Assembly: GCA_041946965.1 (NCBI GenBank) | Contig: JBHGBM010000051.1 | Coordinates: 1-39,183, forward strand | Direction of reading: 5' to 3' | From: JBHGBM01 sp041946965 | GTDB lineage: Bacteria > Acidobacteriota > Terriglobia > Bryobacterales > Bryobacteraceae | Length of the DNA stretch: 39,183 nt | Part shown: piece by piece, positions 31,686 to 39,125 of the stretch | How the letters are laid out: each line of letters opens with the position of its first letter | Position numbering within the stretch: the stretch's first letter is position 1 | Translations under genes and position numbers: made by a program | The notes under the pieces: generated by a model | Databases searched by the model: none | Told to the model about the DNA's origin: nothing | Seen by the model: only the letters and a program-made list of their open reading frames with translations

Positions 31686-32906
31686 ATGCCCGCCTACTCC
31701 GGCAAGTTCCAATACGGCGGCGTGCAGGGCGCCTGCAAGCTGAGCTTCGATCAGGAAACCTGCGTGGTCACGCCCGCCGCCGGCGCGCCGCTGGCTTTCG
31801 ACCTGGGCGACGTCGAGCGCACCGCGCGCGCCGAGTGGGACCTGGAACTGACGCTCTACACCGGAAAAAAGCTTCAGCTCCGGCAGTTCGGATCGCTTTT
31901 CGGCCGCATGGCCGGAGAGCTGATCGCCGCCTGGCGCGACCGCACCGTGCAATGCCTGCTGCTCGAAGACCTGGAAGAGGTGATGCGCTGCCCCGGCGCG
32001 GTGAACGGCGCGGCGGCGGAAATCCGTCTCTACCGCACCAATCTCGCGGTGCTGCCCGATGCCGGAACACCGTTCCAGTTGCGCCTGGCCGAGGTGGACT
32101 CGGTGGCCTTCGACCAAGGCTCCTACAGCATCGTGCTCGAAACCTCCGGCGGGCGGGTCGCTCTCGGAAAGCTGGCGCGCAAGACCGATGAAATGCACGC
32201 GAAGCTGCGGGAGTGCTGGGACGGGCTCAGAACCCGCTCCGCGCAGGCGCTGCTGGACAGGTTCCCGTTTCTCCCGCCGGACGCGCTCCAGCGCGTGACG
32301 GCCATCATGCCCGAGGGCCGCAGCGTGCGGCTCTCCGCGCTCGCCGCCATCGATCCGAAACTCCCTGGCGCGCTCATCACCCAGGCCGTGGACCGCGGCC
32401 TGAAACCCTACTTCGACGCACTGCTGGAGATGTCGGACAGGAACGGGCTCATGGCGGGCTACAAGTTCATCCGCCAGGAAGAGCAACCCCAAGCCGAAGC
32501 GGAGGAACCACCGGAAGGGGAGACGGGGGAGACCGGAGAAGAAGAGGAACAGCCGGAAAAGCCCCCGCTGTTCTTCTGGTTCTTCTTCCCGTTGAGGAAC
32601 AACGTGATGGCCTGGGAAGCGAGCACCGGCACGGGACGCGCCACGTACTTCTTCCGTCCCACGCCGCCGGCCGATTTTGAAACCGCCGTGGCGCGCATCA
32701 CCCGCGGGCTGGCGCTGGTGAACTTCCGCCGCGAGCCGGTTTATCTCTCCGACGCGGCGCTCGAACGGCAGCCGCGCTTCCGCCGCTACATCATCGGCGC
32801 ACGCAAGCTGTCCGACCTGCGGGCGCTGCGCGCCGCCATGCTCGGCCGCGCCATCCACAGCACGCCGGAAGCCTGGTCGGAACAGGTCCGCGCGCTCGCG
32901 AAGTAG
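31686..32906 (+). CDS. Cytosolic protein of unknown function with two PH-like repeats and an acidic linker
   Basis: A 406-aa protein with no signal peptide and no family I recognise. The first 170 residues look like two copies of a beta-barrel-then-helix unit. Copy 1 runs from GKFQYGGVQGACKLSFDQET to a helix ending GELIAAWRDRTVQ; copy 2 from AEIRLYRTNLAVLPDAGTPF to a helix MHAKLRECWDGLRT. This pattern is typical of PH-like domains. Then come a helical region, a Glu/Pro-rich linker (about 262-290) and a hydrophobic stretch PPLFFWFFFPLRNNVMAW. Start 31686 is 3 nt after the amidohydrolase stop, so it is co-transcribed with an exported enzyme although itself apparently cytosolic. Confidence 0.75.
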   Translation: MPAYSGKFQYGGVQGACKLSFDQETCVVTPAAGAPLAFDLGDVERTARAEWDLELTLYTGKKLQLRQFGSLFGRMAGELIAAWRDRTVQCLLLEDLEEVMRCPGAVNGAAAEIRLYRTNLAVLPDAGTPFQLRLAEVDSVAFDQGSYSIVLETSGGRVALGKLARKTDEMHAKLRECWDGLRTRSAQALLDRFPFLPPDALQRVTAIMPEGRSVRLSALAAIDPKLPGALITQAVDRGLKPYFDALLEMSDRNGLMAGYKFIRQEEQPQAEAEEPPEGETGETGEEEEQPEKPPLFFWFFFPLRNNVMAWEASTGTGRATYFFRPTPPADFETAVARITRGLALVNFRREPVYLSDAALERQPRFRRYIIGARKLSDLRALRAAMLGRAIHSTPEAWSEQVRALAK

Positions 32907-32910
32907 CGCG

Positions 32911-33543
32911 CTACGCCGCCACGGCCGCCGCCGCGGGGCCGGTCCGGACCAGCGGTACGCCCGCGCGGCACAGATCGCACAATCCGGGGTCCGCGTAGTA
33001 GCTGGCTTGCAGCTTCGCCAGCGAGTATACCGGGAGTGTCCCGAAGTCCGCGGTCCGGGGCGTCGGCTGGTGGACCGCCACGGCGATGGCCAGCACGTGG
33101 GCTCCGTTTGCCTCCAGCAGCGTCCGGGTCTCGCCCAACACGCGCCCGGCGCGCAGGATGTCGTCCACCAGCACGACCTTTTCACCGGGCGTCTGCTCCA
33201 GGTACTGGCGGAAGCGCAGCACGCCGCTTTCGCCGCGCTCGGCCCAATACACCTGCCGCGCCCGCAGGGCTTCGCACAGCCCGAAAGCGATCGGCAGCCC
33301 GCCCGTGGTGGCCGCCACGATGGAAAGTTCCGAGGCCATGGCCCGCAAGTCGTGGTGCTCCCGCAGCCGCCGGCTCAGCCCCACGCTGAGCACTTTCGCG
33401 ATGGCGAAATTCCGCATGGCCAGCGCGATGTCCAGGTACTTATTCGTGTGCAGCCCATTCAGGCACTCGAAATGCCCTTCCCGCAACGCGCCCGTCTGGC
33501 GCAGCAAGCCCATCACTTCCTCTTCAGCCGGTATCAGGTTCAT
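32911..33543 (-). CDS. PyrE-like phosphoribosyltransferase with a degenerate PRPP loop
   Basis: A 210-aa type I phosphoribosyltransferase fold. It matches orotate phosphoribosyltransferases in the N-terminal GLHTNKYLDIALAMRN, the central strand IVAATTGGLPIAFGLCEALR, the VYWAERG segment and PGEKVVLVDDILRAGRVLGE. In the last motif both PRPP aspartates are present (about residue 126), but the phosphate-binding loop reads RAGRV instead of the usual TTGGT/S, so its threonines are lost. A CxxC (GLCDLCRAGVP) lies near the C-terminus. It may be a diverged OPRT, a regulator, or a salvage enzyme. Start 33543 has GGGGGTG upstream. It is a single gene, convergent with the unknown protein (4 nt between stops); no other pyr gene is visible. 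Confidence 0.85.
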   Translation of the reverse strand: MNLIPAEEEVMGLLRQTGALREGHFECLNGLHTNKYLDIALAMRNFAIAKVLSVGLSRRLREHHDLRAMASELSIVAATTGGLPIAFGLCEALRARQVYWAERGESGVLRFRQYLEQTPGEKVVLVDDILRAGRVLGETRTLLEANGAHVLAIAVAVHQPTPRTADFGTLPVYSLAKLQASYYADPGLCDLCRAGVPLVRTGPAAAAVAA

Positions 33544-33642
33544 TCAGCACACCCCCGGTTATGGGATCAAACCCGGCCGCGCGGGTCAAGGGCCCGGGAG
33601 ACATTTTAGGAGCATTCCATCCCAAATACCGGATGGGGATTC

Positions 33643-33671
33643 ATGACACCTCTTTTGTGTGGTGCTACAAT
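33643..33671 (+). promoter_or_regulatory. Good sigma-70-type promoter for the small secreted protein
   Basis: ATGACA (33643-33648) and TACAAT (33666-33671) each match five of six consensus bases with an ideal 17-nt spacer. The transcription start near 33678 gives a leader of about 58 nt ending in AGGAGG. This is the clearest -35/-10 pair in the window. Confidence 0.65.
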
Positions 33672-33735
33672 TCTGACTGGGCGTACCCGCCCGCAATTTC
33701 AGGCAATTCGGACTTACCAGTCCAGGAGGAAAGTC

Positions 33736-34050
33736 ATGAAGAAGCTGATTCCCGCTTTCGTCGTTCTGGCGTTGGGTGTGGCGAGTGCCGAGACCTACCG
33801 CATCACCCTGTTCCAGCCCTCGGTTGTGCAGGGCAAAGAACTCAAAGCCGGAGATTACAAGCTGGACGTAAAGGACAATAAAGTCGTGATCGGCAGCGGC
33901 AAAAGCGCTGTGGAAGCCAGCGTGAAGGTAGAGAGCGCCAGTGAGAAGTTCAGCTCCACCAGCGTGCGGTACGCGACCGCCGAAGGCAAGTACGCCGTCC
34001 AGGAGATCCGTCTGGGCGGAACCAACAAGAAGTTGGTCTTCCAACCGTAG
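33736..34050 (+). CDS. Small secreted protein of unknown function
   Basis: A 104-aa protein with a textbook signal peptide (MKKLIPAFVVLALGVASA, then ETYRITLFQ). The mature part of about 86 residues is beta-rich and lysine-rich: PSVVQGKELKAGDYKLDVKD, KVVIGSGKSAVEASVKVESA, then YAVQEIRLGGTNKKLVFQP. Similar small exported proteins are common in Acidobacteria; I know of no assigned role. The start is fixed by AGGAGG 6 nt upstream. It has the best promoter and ribosome site in the window, so it is probably highly expressed. Two competing hairpins follow 20 nt after the stop. Confidence 0.85.
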   Translation: MKKLIPAFVVLALGVASAETYRITLFQPSVVQGKELKAGDYKLDVKDNKVVIGSGKSAVEASVKVESASEKFSSTSVRYATAEGKYAVQEIRLGGTNKKLVFQP

Positions 34051-34070
34051 TTTCCGCAAGGCCATTGGGT

Positions 34071-34126
34071 CCCGGACGGTACTTTAGCCCCGTCCGGGGC
34101 CATGCCGGTACCCGGACGGAAGTACC
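34071..34126 (+). promoter_or_regulatory. Three-arm RNA element with two mutually exclusive hairpins
   Basis: Arm A is CCCGGACGG (34071-34079), arm B CCGTCCGGG (34090-34098) and arm A' CCCGGACGG again (34111-34119). B can pair with A (10-nt loop) or with A' (12-nt loop). The B-A' form is extended by GGTACTT (34078-34084) pairing with AAGTACC (34120-34126), which consumes the end of A, so the two folds exclude each other. There is no T run, so it is not a standard terminator. It starts 20 nt after the small-protein stop and ends 56 nt before the PEP-CTERM ATG. Confidence 0.45.
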
Positions 34127-34182
34127 TGGGTTCCGGGATTGCTCCTCAGGCATCCTATAAATACTCCCACAACAAATCCCAC

Positions 34183-35412
34183 ATGAAGGGATCGGTGCGC
34201 CGCCGTGGAATCACGCGCCCGTTGGCGCGAAGCATTATCGCGATTTCTTTGCTCGTTCCGGCAGCGGTGTGGGTCGCCGCCCAGCGGGAACGCGTTCCGG
34301 GGAAGACGCCGGGCGTCCCCGCCGCCGCGTCCGAGGCCGCCCGCGCCCGGCCGGTTTATGCGCATTCGGTGGTGCCCGGAGGAGTCTACAACGCGGAGGA
34401 AGTGGAAAGCGCCCGCCGCCGGGACATGGTCGTCTCCGCGCACTACGCCGGCATCGGCCCCCGCCTCAGCACCGTGCGGCTGAACTCGGAAATGCGCGCG
34501 CACGTGTCCTATCGCATCGGGAAAGCCGTCTACTGGACGCGGAACCGGGTGCGCATCCGGGCGGGCGAGGTGCTGCTCACCGATGGCGGCCAATGGATTC
34601 GCGCGCGCTGCGGCAACCGCGTTTCCATCGAGCCCCGGCAGCCCACCCTGACGCCCGAACCGGCCGAGCAGGCGCTCGACACCGCCGAGGCCGGGGAACC
34701 CCAAGGATTCACCGCTTCAGCCGCGCCGGGCGGCGGCAGACCGGCCCCGCCGGGTCCCGGCGTGATTCCGGGCGTGCCCGCCACCGCGGCCGTCAAGCCG
34801 CCTTACGTGCCGGAGTTCCCGTTCACGCCGGCGTTCTGGCCGGCCGGCGGCGGAGGATGGGCGGGAACTCCCTCCGCGCCGCCCCCGGCAGGCAGGGATG
34901 CCGGTTCGCCGTTTCCGGTGACGCCGCCCCTGTGGGTGTTGCCCGCGGGGCCGCCATTTCTGCCAGGGCCGGTTTCGCCGGCCCTGCCGGAGGAAGATGC
35001 GCCTCTGCCGCCGCCCGGCGCCGACCCGCTCCCACCCGCTCCCGAGGAGCCCACACCGCCGGTTCCTCCGCGCCCGCCCGCCTCCGGCGGCGGATCGTCC
35101 GGCCAGACTTCGCCGCAGCCGCCGCCGGCCCCTGCCGGCGGCGGCACGCCCTCCACGCCCCCCGCGCCGCTGCGTCCGCGGGTCCAGCCGCCCGGCTGGC
35201 TCGATCCCTCCGATGAGCCCGAAAATCCGCCGTTCGGACCGTTCGAGTCCCACGATCCCATCGCCACCCCGGAACCGGGCACGGGCTTCCTGCTCGCGGC
35301 GTCCTTCGGGCTGTGGTGGCTCTCGCGTAAACTGGTAGTTCATGTCCGCGCCTATGCGCCTCGCCGCCACCATCCTGCTCGGGGTGCTTCTGGCCCTGCT
35401 GCCAAGGCCTGA
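34183..35412 (+). CDS. PEP-CTERM sorting-signal protein, Pro-rich, with an over-long C-terminal tail
   Basis: Exported, exosortase-type anchored protein of 409 aa. The N-terminus (RSIIAISLLVPAAVWVAAQ) is a signal sequence. A globular N-terminal domain of about 130 residues ends in the motif WTRNRVRIRAGEVLLTDGGQ followed by ARCGNR, which I associate with acidobacterial PEP-CTERM proteins. A long Pro/Gly/Ala-rich region (about 165-345) follows, then Pro-Glu-Pro at 363-365, a hydrophobic helix (GTGFLLAASFGLWWL) and basic SRK. Normally such proteins end here; this one continues about 26 residues into the next gene, a 71-nt overlap. Start 34183 is chosen because it begins the signal region; there is no clear Shine-Dalgarno, and TATAAA lies at 34156-34161. 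The exosortase gene is not in the window. Confidence 0.82.
   Translation: MKGSVRRRGITRPLARSIIAISLLVPAAVWVAAQRERVPGKTPGVPAAASEAARARPVYAHSVVPGGVYNAEEVESARRRDMVVSAHYAGIGPRLSTVRLNSEMRAHVSYRIGKAVYWTRNRVRIRAGEVLLTDGGQWIRARCGNRVSIEPRQPTLTPEPAEQALDTAEAGEPQGFTASAAPGGGRPAPPGPGVIPGVPATAAVKPPYVPEFPFTPAFWPAGGGGWAGTPSAPPPAGRDAGSPFPVTPPLWVLPAGPPFLPGPVSPALPEEDAPLPPPGADPLPPAPEEPTPPVPPRPPASGGGSSGQTSPQPPPAPAGGGTPSTPPAPLRPRVQPPGWLDPSDEPENPPFGPFESHDPIATPEPGTGFLLAASFGLWWLSRKLVVHVRAYAPRRHHPARGASGPAAKA
35328..35333 (+). promoter_or_regulatory. -10 element of a probable leaderless promoter inside the PEP-CTERM gene
   Basis: TAAACT, then GGTAGTTC, then ATG of the DASS gene at 35342. It overlaps the codons for the basic end of the PEP-CTERM signal. 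No Shine-Dalgarno precedes the ATG. Confidence 0.45.
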
Positions 35413-36739
35413 GGCCATTCCACCGGAAGGCTGGCGCCTGCTCGCGATTTTCGCGGCCACCATTTTCGGTATGGTTGTGCGCGCGTTGGACAGCGGCGCG
35501 CTGGTGATCCTCGGGCTCCTGGCCGCCGTGTTCTCGAGATCCATGACCACCGCCGGTGTGCTCTCGGGTTTCAGCAACTCGACGGTTTGGCTGATCGTTT
35601 CGGCGTTTCTTTTCTCGCACGCGGTGGCCTCAACCGGTCTCGGCAAGCGGCTGGCCTACCTGTTCATCGCCGGTTTCGGACGCACTCCGCTGGGCCTCGG
35701 CTACGCGCTGGCGGCCTCGGAACTGGTGATCGCGCCGGCGGTCCCCGCCAACACCGCGCGCGCCGGCGGGATCATCTTTCCCATTCTGACCAGCATTGCG
35801 CAGGTGTGCGGGTCCGACCCCAGGACGTCGCCGCGGCGGCTGGGCGCCTTCCTCATCGTGAACCAGTTTCACGCGACCAATATCCTCTCCGCCATGTTCC
35901 TGACTTCCATGGCGGCGAACCCTCTGGTCGCCGAACTGGCGGCCAAGACCGCCGGCGTGCGCATCACTTGGGCGGGATGGGCGCTGGCCGCGCTGGCCCC
36001 CGGACTGCTTTCGCTGGCCGTGGTGCCCTGGCTGCTATACCGGCTGTACCCGCCCGAGATCGGCGACTCGGGCGCCGCTCCCGCCGAGGCGCGGCGCCAG
36101 CTTGCGGCCCTGGGGCCCATGCGGCGCCCCGAAATCGCCCTCGCCGTCATCGTCCTATGCTGCCTGGCGGCGTGGACCACCACGTCCCTGCACGGTTTCG
36201 ACCCCTCCGTCGTCGCGCTGGCCGGGCTCTGCGCCATGCTGATGGCCGGCGTGTTGCAGTGGAAGGACGTGGTCCGCACCGAGGGGGCCTGGGATGCCAT
36301 GATCTGGTTCGGCGGCCTGATCGCCATGGCAGACACCCTGGGACGCCTGGGCGCGACGCGCTGGCTCGCGGCGCAGGTCGCCGGTGGATTGCACGGCGAG
36401 TGGTGGTGGGTGCTGCCGGCCGTGTGCGCGGCTTACTTTTACCTGCACTACGCCTTCGCCAGCATGAGCGCCCACGTCACGGCCATGTACGCGCCGTTTC
36501 TCGGCGTGGCCATCGCCGCGGGCGCCCCTCCGTTACTTTCCGCGCTGCTGCTCGGCTTCCTCTCCAGCCTGAACGCCTGCCTCACGCACTATTCCACCGG
36601 TCCCGCGCCCATCCTATTCGGCGCCGGTTACGTGGACCAGGCCACCTGGTGGAAGCTGGGGCTGATCGTCTCTTTCGTGCTGCTGGCCATCTGGCTGGGC
36701 GCGGGGATTCCCTACTGGACCTGGATCGGCATCCGGTAG
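35342..36739 (+). CDS. DASS/SLC13-family anion:sodium symporter (dicarboxylate carrier, DiT/CitT type)
   Basis: Inner-membrane carrier of 465 aa with about twelve hydrophobic helices, expected to take up or exchange C4/C5 dicarboxylates such as malate or 2-oxoglutarate. Both substrate/Na+ clamshell motifs are recognisable: FSNSTVWLIVSAFLFSHAV with PAVPANTARAGGIIFPI in the first half, and NACLTHYSTGPAPILFGAGY in the second, which resembles the plastid 2-oxoglutarate/malate translocator group. The start at 35342 lies inside the PEP-CTERM reading frame. It is supported by a TAAACT box 8 nt upstream and by the family's usual N-terminal length. It ends 9 nt from the convergent GH127 gene. Confidence 0.9.
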   Translation: MSAPMRLAATILLGVLLALLPRPEAIPPEGWRLLAIFAATIFGMVVRALDSGALVILGLLAAVFSRSMTTAGVLSGFSNSTVWLIVSAFLFSHAVASTGLGKRLAYLFIAGFGRTPLGLGYALAASELVIAPAVPANTARAGGIIFPILTSIAQVCGSDPRTSPRRLGAFLIVNQFHATNILSAMFLTSMAANPLVAELAAKTAGVRITWAGWALAALAPGLLSLAVVPWLLYRLYPPEIGDSGAAPAEARRQLAALGPMRRPEIALAVIVLCCLAAWTTTSLHGFDPSVVALAGLCAMLMAGVLQWKDVVRTEGAWDAMIWFGGLIAMADTLGRLGATRWLAAQVAGGLHGEWWWVLPAVCAAYFYLHYAFASMSAHVTAMYAPFLGVAIAAGAPPLLSALLLGFLSSLNACLTHYSTGPAPILFGAGYVDQATWWKLGLIVSFVLLAIWLGAGIPYWTWIGIR

Positions 36740-36748
36740 CGTTGCGTT

Positions 36749-39058
36749 TTACGTCTCCCGAATCCACACGATGGAGGCCGGGGGGAGTGGGGCGCCGCGA
36801 GGGCGCGGTCCGGCTTCGGGCGGCAGGTCCGGGTCGCGGTTGAGCCGGGCATAGTTGGGGATTGCCAGCAGTTTGCCGCCGTCCGCGAATTCGCCCCGGA
36901 TCGCGGTCACCCCGCCAAGAAGGTCGCCCCTCCATTCGGCGGTCAGCGGCGAATTCGCCGCGAGCGGCCTGGTGATATCCTGGTCCACCCTCTCGATGTT
37001 GTAGATCAGCGGGCCGTACCGGAGCGCGACCTTGCCGCGCAGCGGCGCAATAAGTTCCACCGCTCTTACGCGCTGGATCTTCAGCGGGAGTTCCAGCTCG
37101 ACCTTGTCCCCGGCCTTCCAGTTCCGCGTAATCACCGCATACCCTCTTCGAATCGCCGGCTTCACCGGCGCGCCGTTTACCGCGAGCGACACGATGCCGT
37201 TCACCTCCGGTTCGGGCGTGTAAAGCCTGCTGGTAGTGCGATTCGGAATCCGCAGCCGCAGCGTGAAGGTCTTCGGCGCTTTCGGGTTTACCGTGAGGGC
37301 GACCTTCCCTTTCCAGGGATATTCCGTCTCCTGCACCATTTCGATATCGGCGCCTGCGGCGTTCTCGAGCGTGATGGTGCTGCCGATGTACATGTTGACG
37401 TACACGCCGTCCGGGGCCTTGGCGTAGGCCCAGGTGGGCATCATCAGCAGCGTGCGCGGGATGTTTCCCACGCAGCACGGGCAGGTGTGCCAGGGGCTGC
37501 GCGCCAGGCCCGCATCGAGCGGATTGGTGTAATAGAAGTTCTTCCCCTCCAGGTCCACGGAGCCGAGCAGCGCGTTGTAGAGGGTCTCTTCGTAGTTGTC
37601 CACATACCGGGCGTCGTGATACGCCAGGTTCATCTTCCAGTGAAAGAAGACCATCCCGCAGCTCGAGCAGGATTCGCAATACGCGTCATTGCGCAGCGAA
37701 TAGTTGCCGCCGAAACCTTCGGAGGTCTCGCCGCTGCCGATGCCGCCCGTCAGGTAGTACTTCCTGTTGACGATGTTGTCCCATAGCGACCTCACCGCGC
37801 TCCGGTAGTCCGGGTCGTGCGTCTCCACCGCCACGCCGGCCATGCCGGAGTACATGTACGCGGCGCGAACGGCGTGTCCGGCGGCTTCGTACTGTTCGGT
37901 GACCGGCAGGTGGCTCTGGTCGTACTCCTGGCCTTCGCGGCGGCAGTCCAGCAGGAACTTCGCCAGCCGTATGTATCGATCGCCCTTGCCGCCGCCCTCC
38001 GTATCGTTGACGAAGCGGCCGAAGCGCACCAGGGCCTGCTCCATCGCCTGGTGGCCGTCGTACCAGGGCTTCTTGGGCGCGGGGCCGAGATGGCGATCCC
38101 AGCAATCGGCAAGCTTCTTCGCGGCGTTGTACAGGCGGGCGTCTTGCCTGCCGGTCATCAGGTAATGATTGAGGGCGGCTTCCAGGAAGTAGCCCGCGAC
38201 GTAGCCCTCATGATCTCCGCGGTGCGCGGCGTCCCAGTGCGGAAAACGGCTGCTCTCGACGGGCTTGCCGCCGCGGCCCGTGCGATCCAGAGTGAACGCG
38301 GTTTGCAGGTATCCGCCCGGCTCCTGCGCGGCGAGGATCTTGGGGATCCAGTCTTCCAGCGTGGCGCGGAACTTGCGGTGGGCTTCGAGAATTTCCGGGT
38401 CGCCCTGCGCATCGATCATCAGCGCGATGCTCATGGCTTCCACCGTCTGGTGCACCCAGGCGTTGGAGAAAACGTAGCCCTTGTGGCGGCCGGCCGGTTC
38501 GCCCCGCAGCTTCCTGCCGGCTTCGACGAAGTTGTCGATGCCGCCGGCGCCAAGCGTCACGTCGCTCCGGTTGATGACCTCGATGCAGTGCGGGATCCAG
38601 TTGACGATGAGCGCCTTGACGCGGGCGTTCCAGAAGGGGCTGTGGACCTTGAAGTTCCTGGCGTACACGGCTTCGAGTTGCCTGGGCGGAGGCGGCGCCT
38701 CGACCTTCACGTTGAGCGTAGAGGAAGCGCGCGTCCGCCCGTTCTCCGCCGTGAGCTTCAGAACGTAGCTGCCTGGGGCGCTGAACACCGCCGTGGTGAC
38801 GGCCGCCCGCGCATTTGCGAATTTCACGGTTCCCGGGCCGGACGCCTTGCTCCACAAGACCGAGGGAGCAGAACCGCCGGGCACGGGGCGGCGCGGCGGC
38901 TCGCCGTAGCCGGCCCACCCGCGCAGGTACGTCCTGCCGGGCAGCACCGCGATACGATCCACCCCGGCAACGGCCCGCAGCGGCGGCTGGTCCGAAGCAG
39001 CGGCGCAGGCCGCCACCGCGCCGAGCATCTCACGCCTGCTGATGCCGGTTTTGCTCAT
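36749..39058 (-). CDS. Tat-exported GH127-type (beta-L-arabinofuranosidase) glycoside hydrolase with a PKD-like domain
   Basis: Secreted glycosidase of 769 aa. The leader SKTGISRREMLGAVAACAAA is a twin-arginine signal. A PKD/Ig-like domain (about 40-130, ending VFSAPGSYVLKLTAENGRTR) precedes the (alpha/alpha)6 barrel of family 127 (formerly DUF1680). The zinc and nucleophile residues of the family are visible: Glu and Cys in YCESCSSCGM (about 461-466) and the paired cysteines in HTCPCCVGNIPR (about 526-528), one of which is the nucleophile in characterised members. LTGGIGSGETSEGFGGNY is also typical. A C-terminal beta-sandwich completes it. It probably releases L-arabinofuranose from plant or microbial glycans. 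Start 39058 has GGGGGA upstream; a TTG at 39070 is less likely. Confidence 0.93.
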   Translation of the reverse strand: MSKTGISRREMLGAVAACAAASDQPPLRAVAGVDRIAVLPGRTYLRGWAGYGEPPRRPVPGGSAPSVLWSKASGPGTVKFANARAAVTTAVFSAPGSYVLKLTAENGRTRASSTLNVKVEAPPPPRQLEAVYARNFKVHSPFWNARVKALIVNWIPHCIEVINRSDVTLGAGGIDNFVEAGRKLRGEPAGRHKGYVFSNAWVHQTVEAMSIALMIDAQGDPEILEAHRKFRATLEDWIPKILAAQEPGGYLQTAFTLDRTGRGGKPVESSRFPHWDAAHRGDHEGYVAGYFLEAALNHYLMTGRQDARLYNAAKKLADCWDRHLGPAPKKPWYDGHQAMEQALVRFGRFVNDTEGGGKGDRYIRLAKFLLDCRREGQEYDQSHLPVTEQYEAAGHAVRAAYMYSGMAGVAVETHDPDYRSAVRSLWDNIVNRKYYLTGGIGSGETSEGFGGNYSLRNDAYCESCSSCGMVFFHWKMNLAYHDARYVDNYEETLYNALLGSVDLEGKNFYYTNPLDAGLARSPWHTCPCCVGNIPRTLLMMPTWAYAKAPDGVYVNMYIGSTITLENAAGADIEMVQETEYPWKGKVALTVNPKAPKTFTLRLRIPNRTTSRLYTPEPEVNGIVSLAVNGAPVKPAIRRGYAVITRNWKAGDKVELELPLKIQRVRAVELIAPLRGKVALRYGPLIYNIERVDQDITRPLAANSPLTAEWRGDLLGGVTAIRGEFADGGKLLAIPNYARLNRDPDLPPEAGPRPRGAPLPPASIVWIRET

Positions 39059-39125
39059 GGCATCCCCCAATCTACATCAGGCGAGGTTGCCCCGGAAGGC
39101 GCAACTGCTTCAGAATGGAAGGCAC

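Noticed and set aside
29265..33185. A stop-free minus-strand frame of about 1300 codons across five genes
   Set aside because: It is antisense to well-recognised proteins (lactonase, amidohydrolase and others), its translation is Arg/His/Gly-rich with no family motif, and long open antisense frames are expected at this GC content.
34071..34098. A simple intrinsic terminator after the small secreted protein gene
   Set aside because: The stem is good but is followed by GGCCATGCC, not a T run.
34071..34126. A c-di-GMP or other known riboswitch before the PEP-CTERM gene
   Set aside because: The conserved core sequences of known classes are not present; only the alternative hairpins can be supported.
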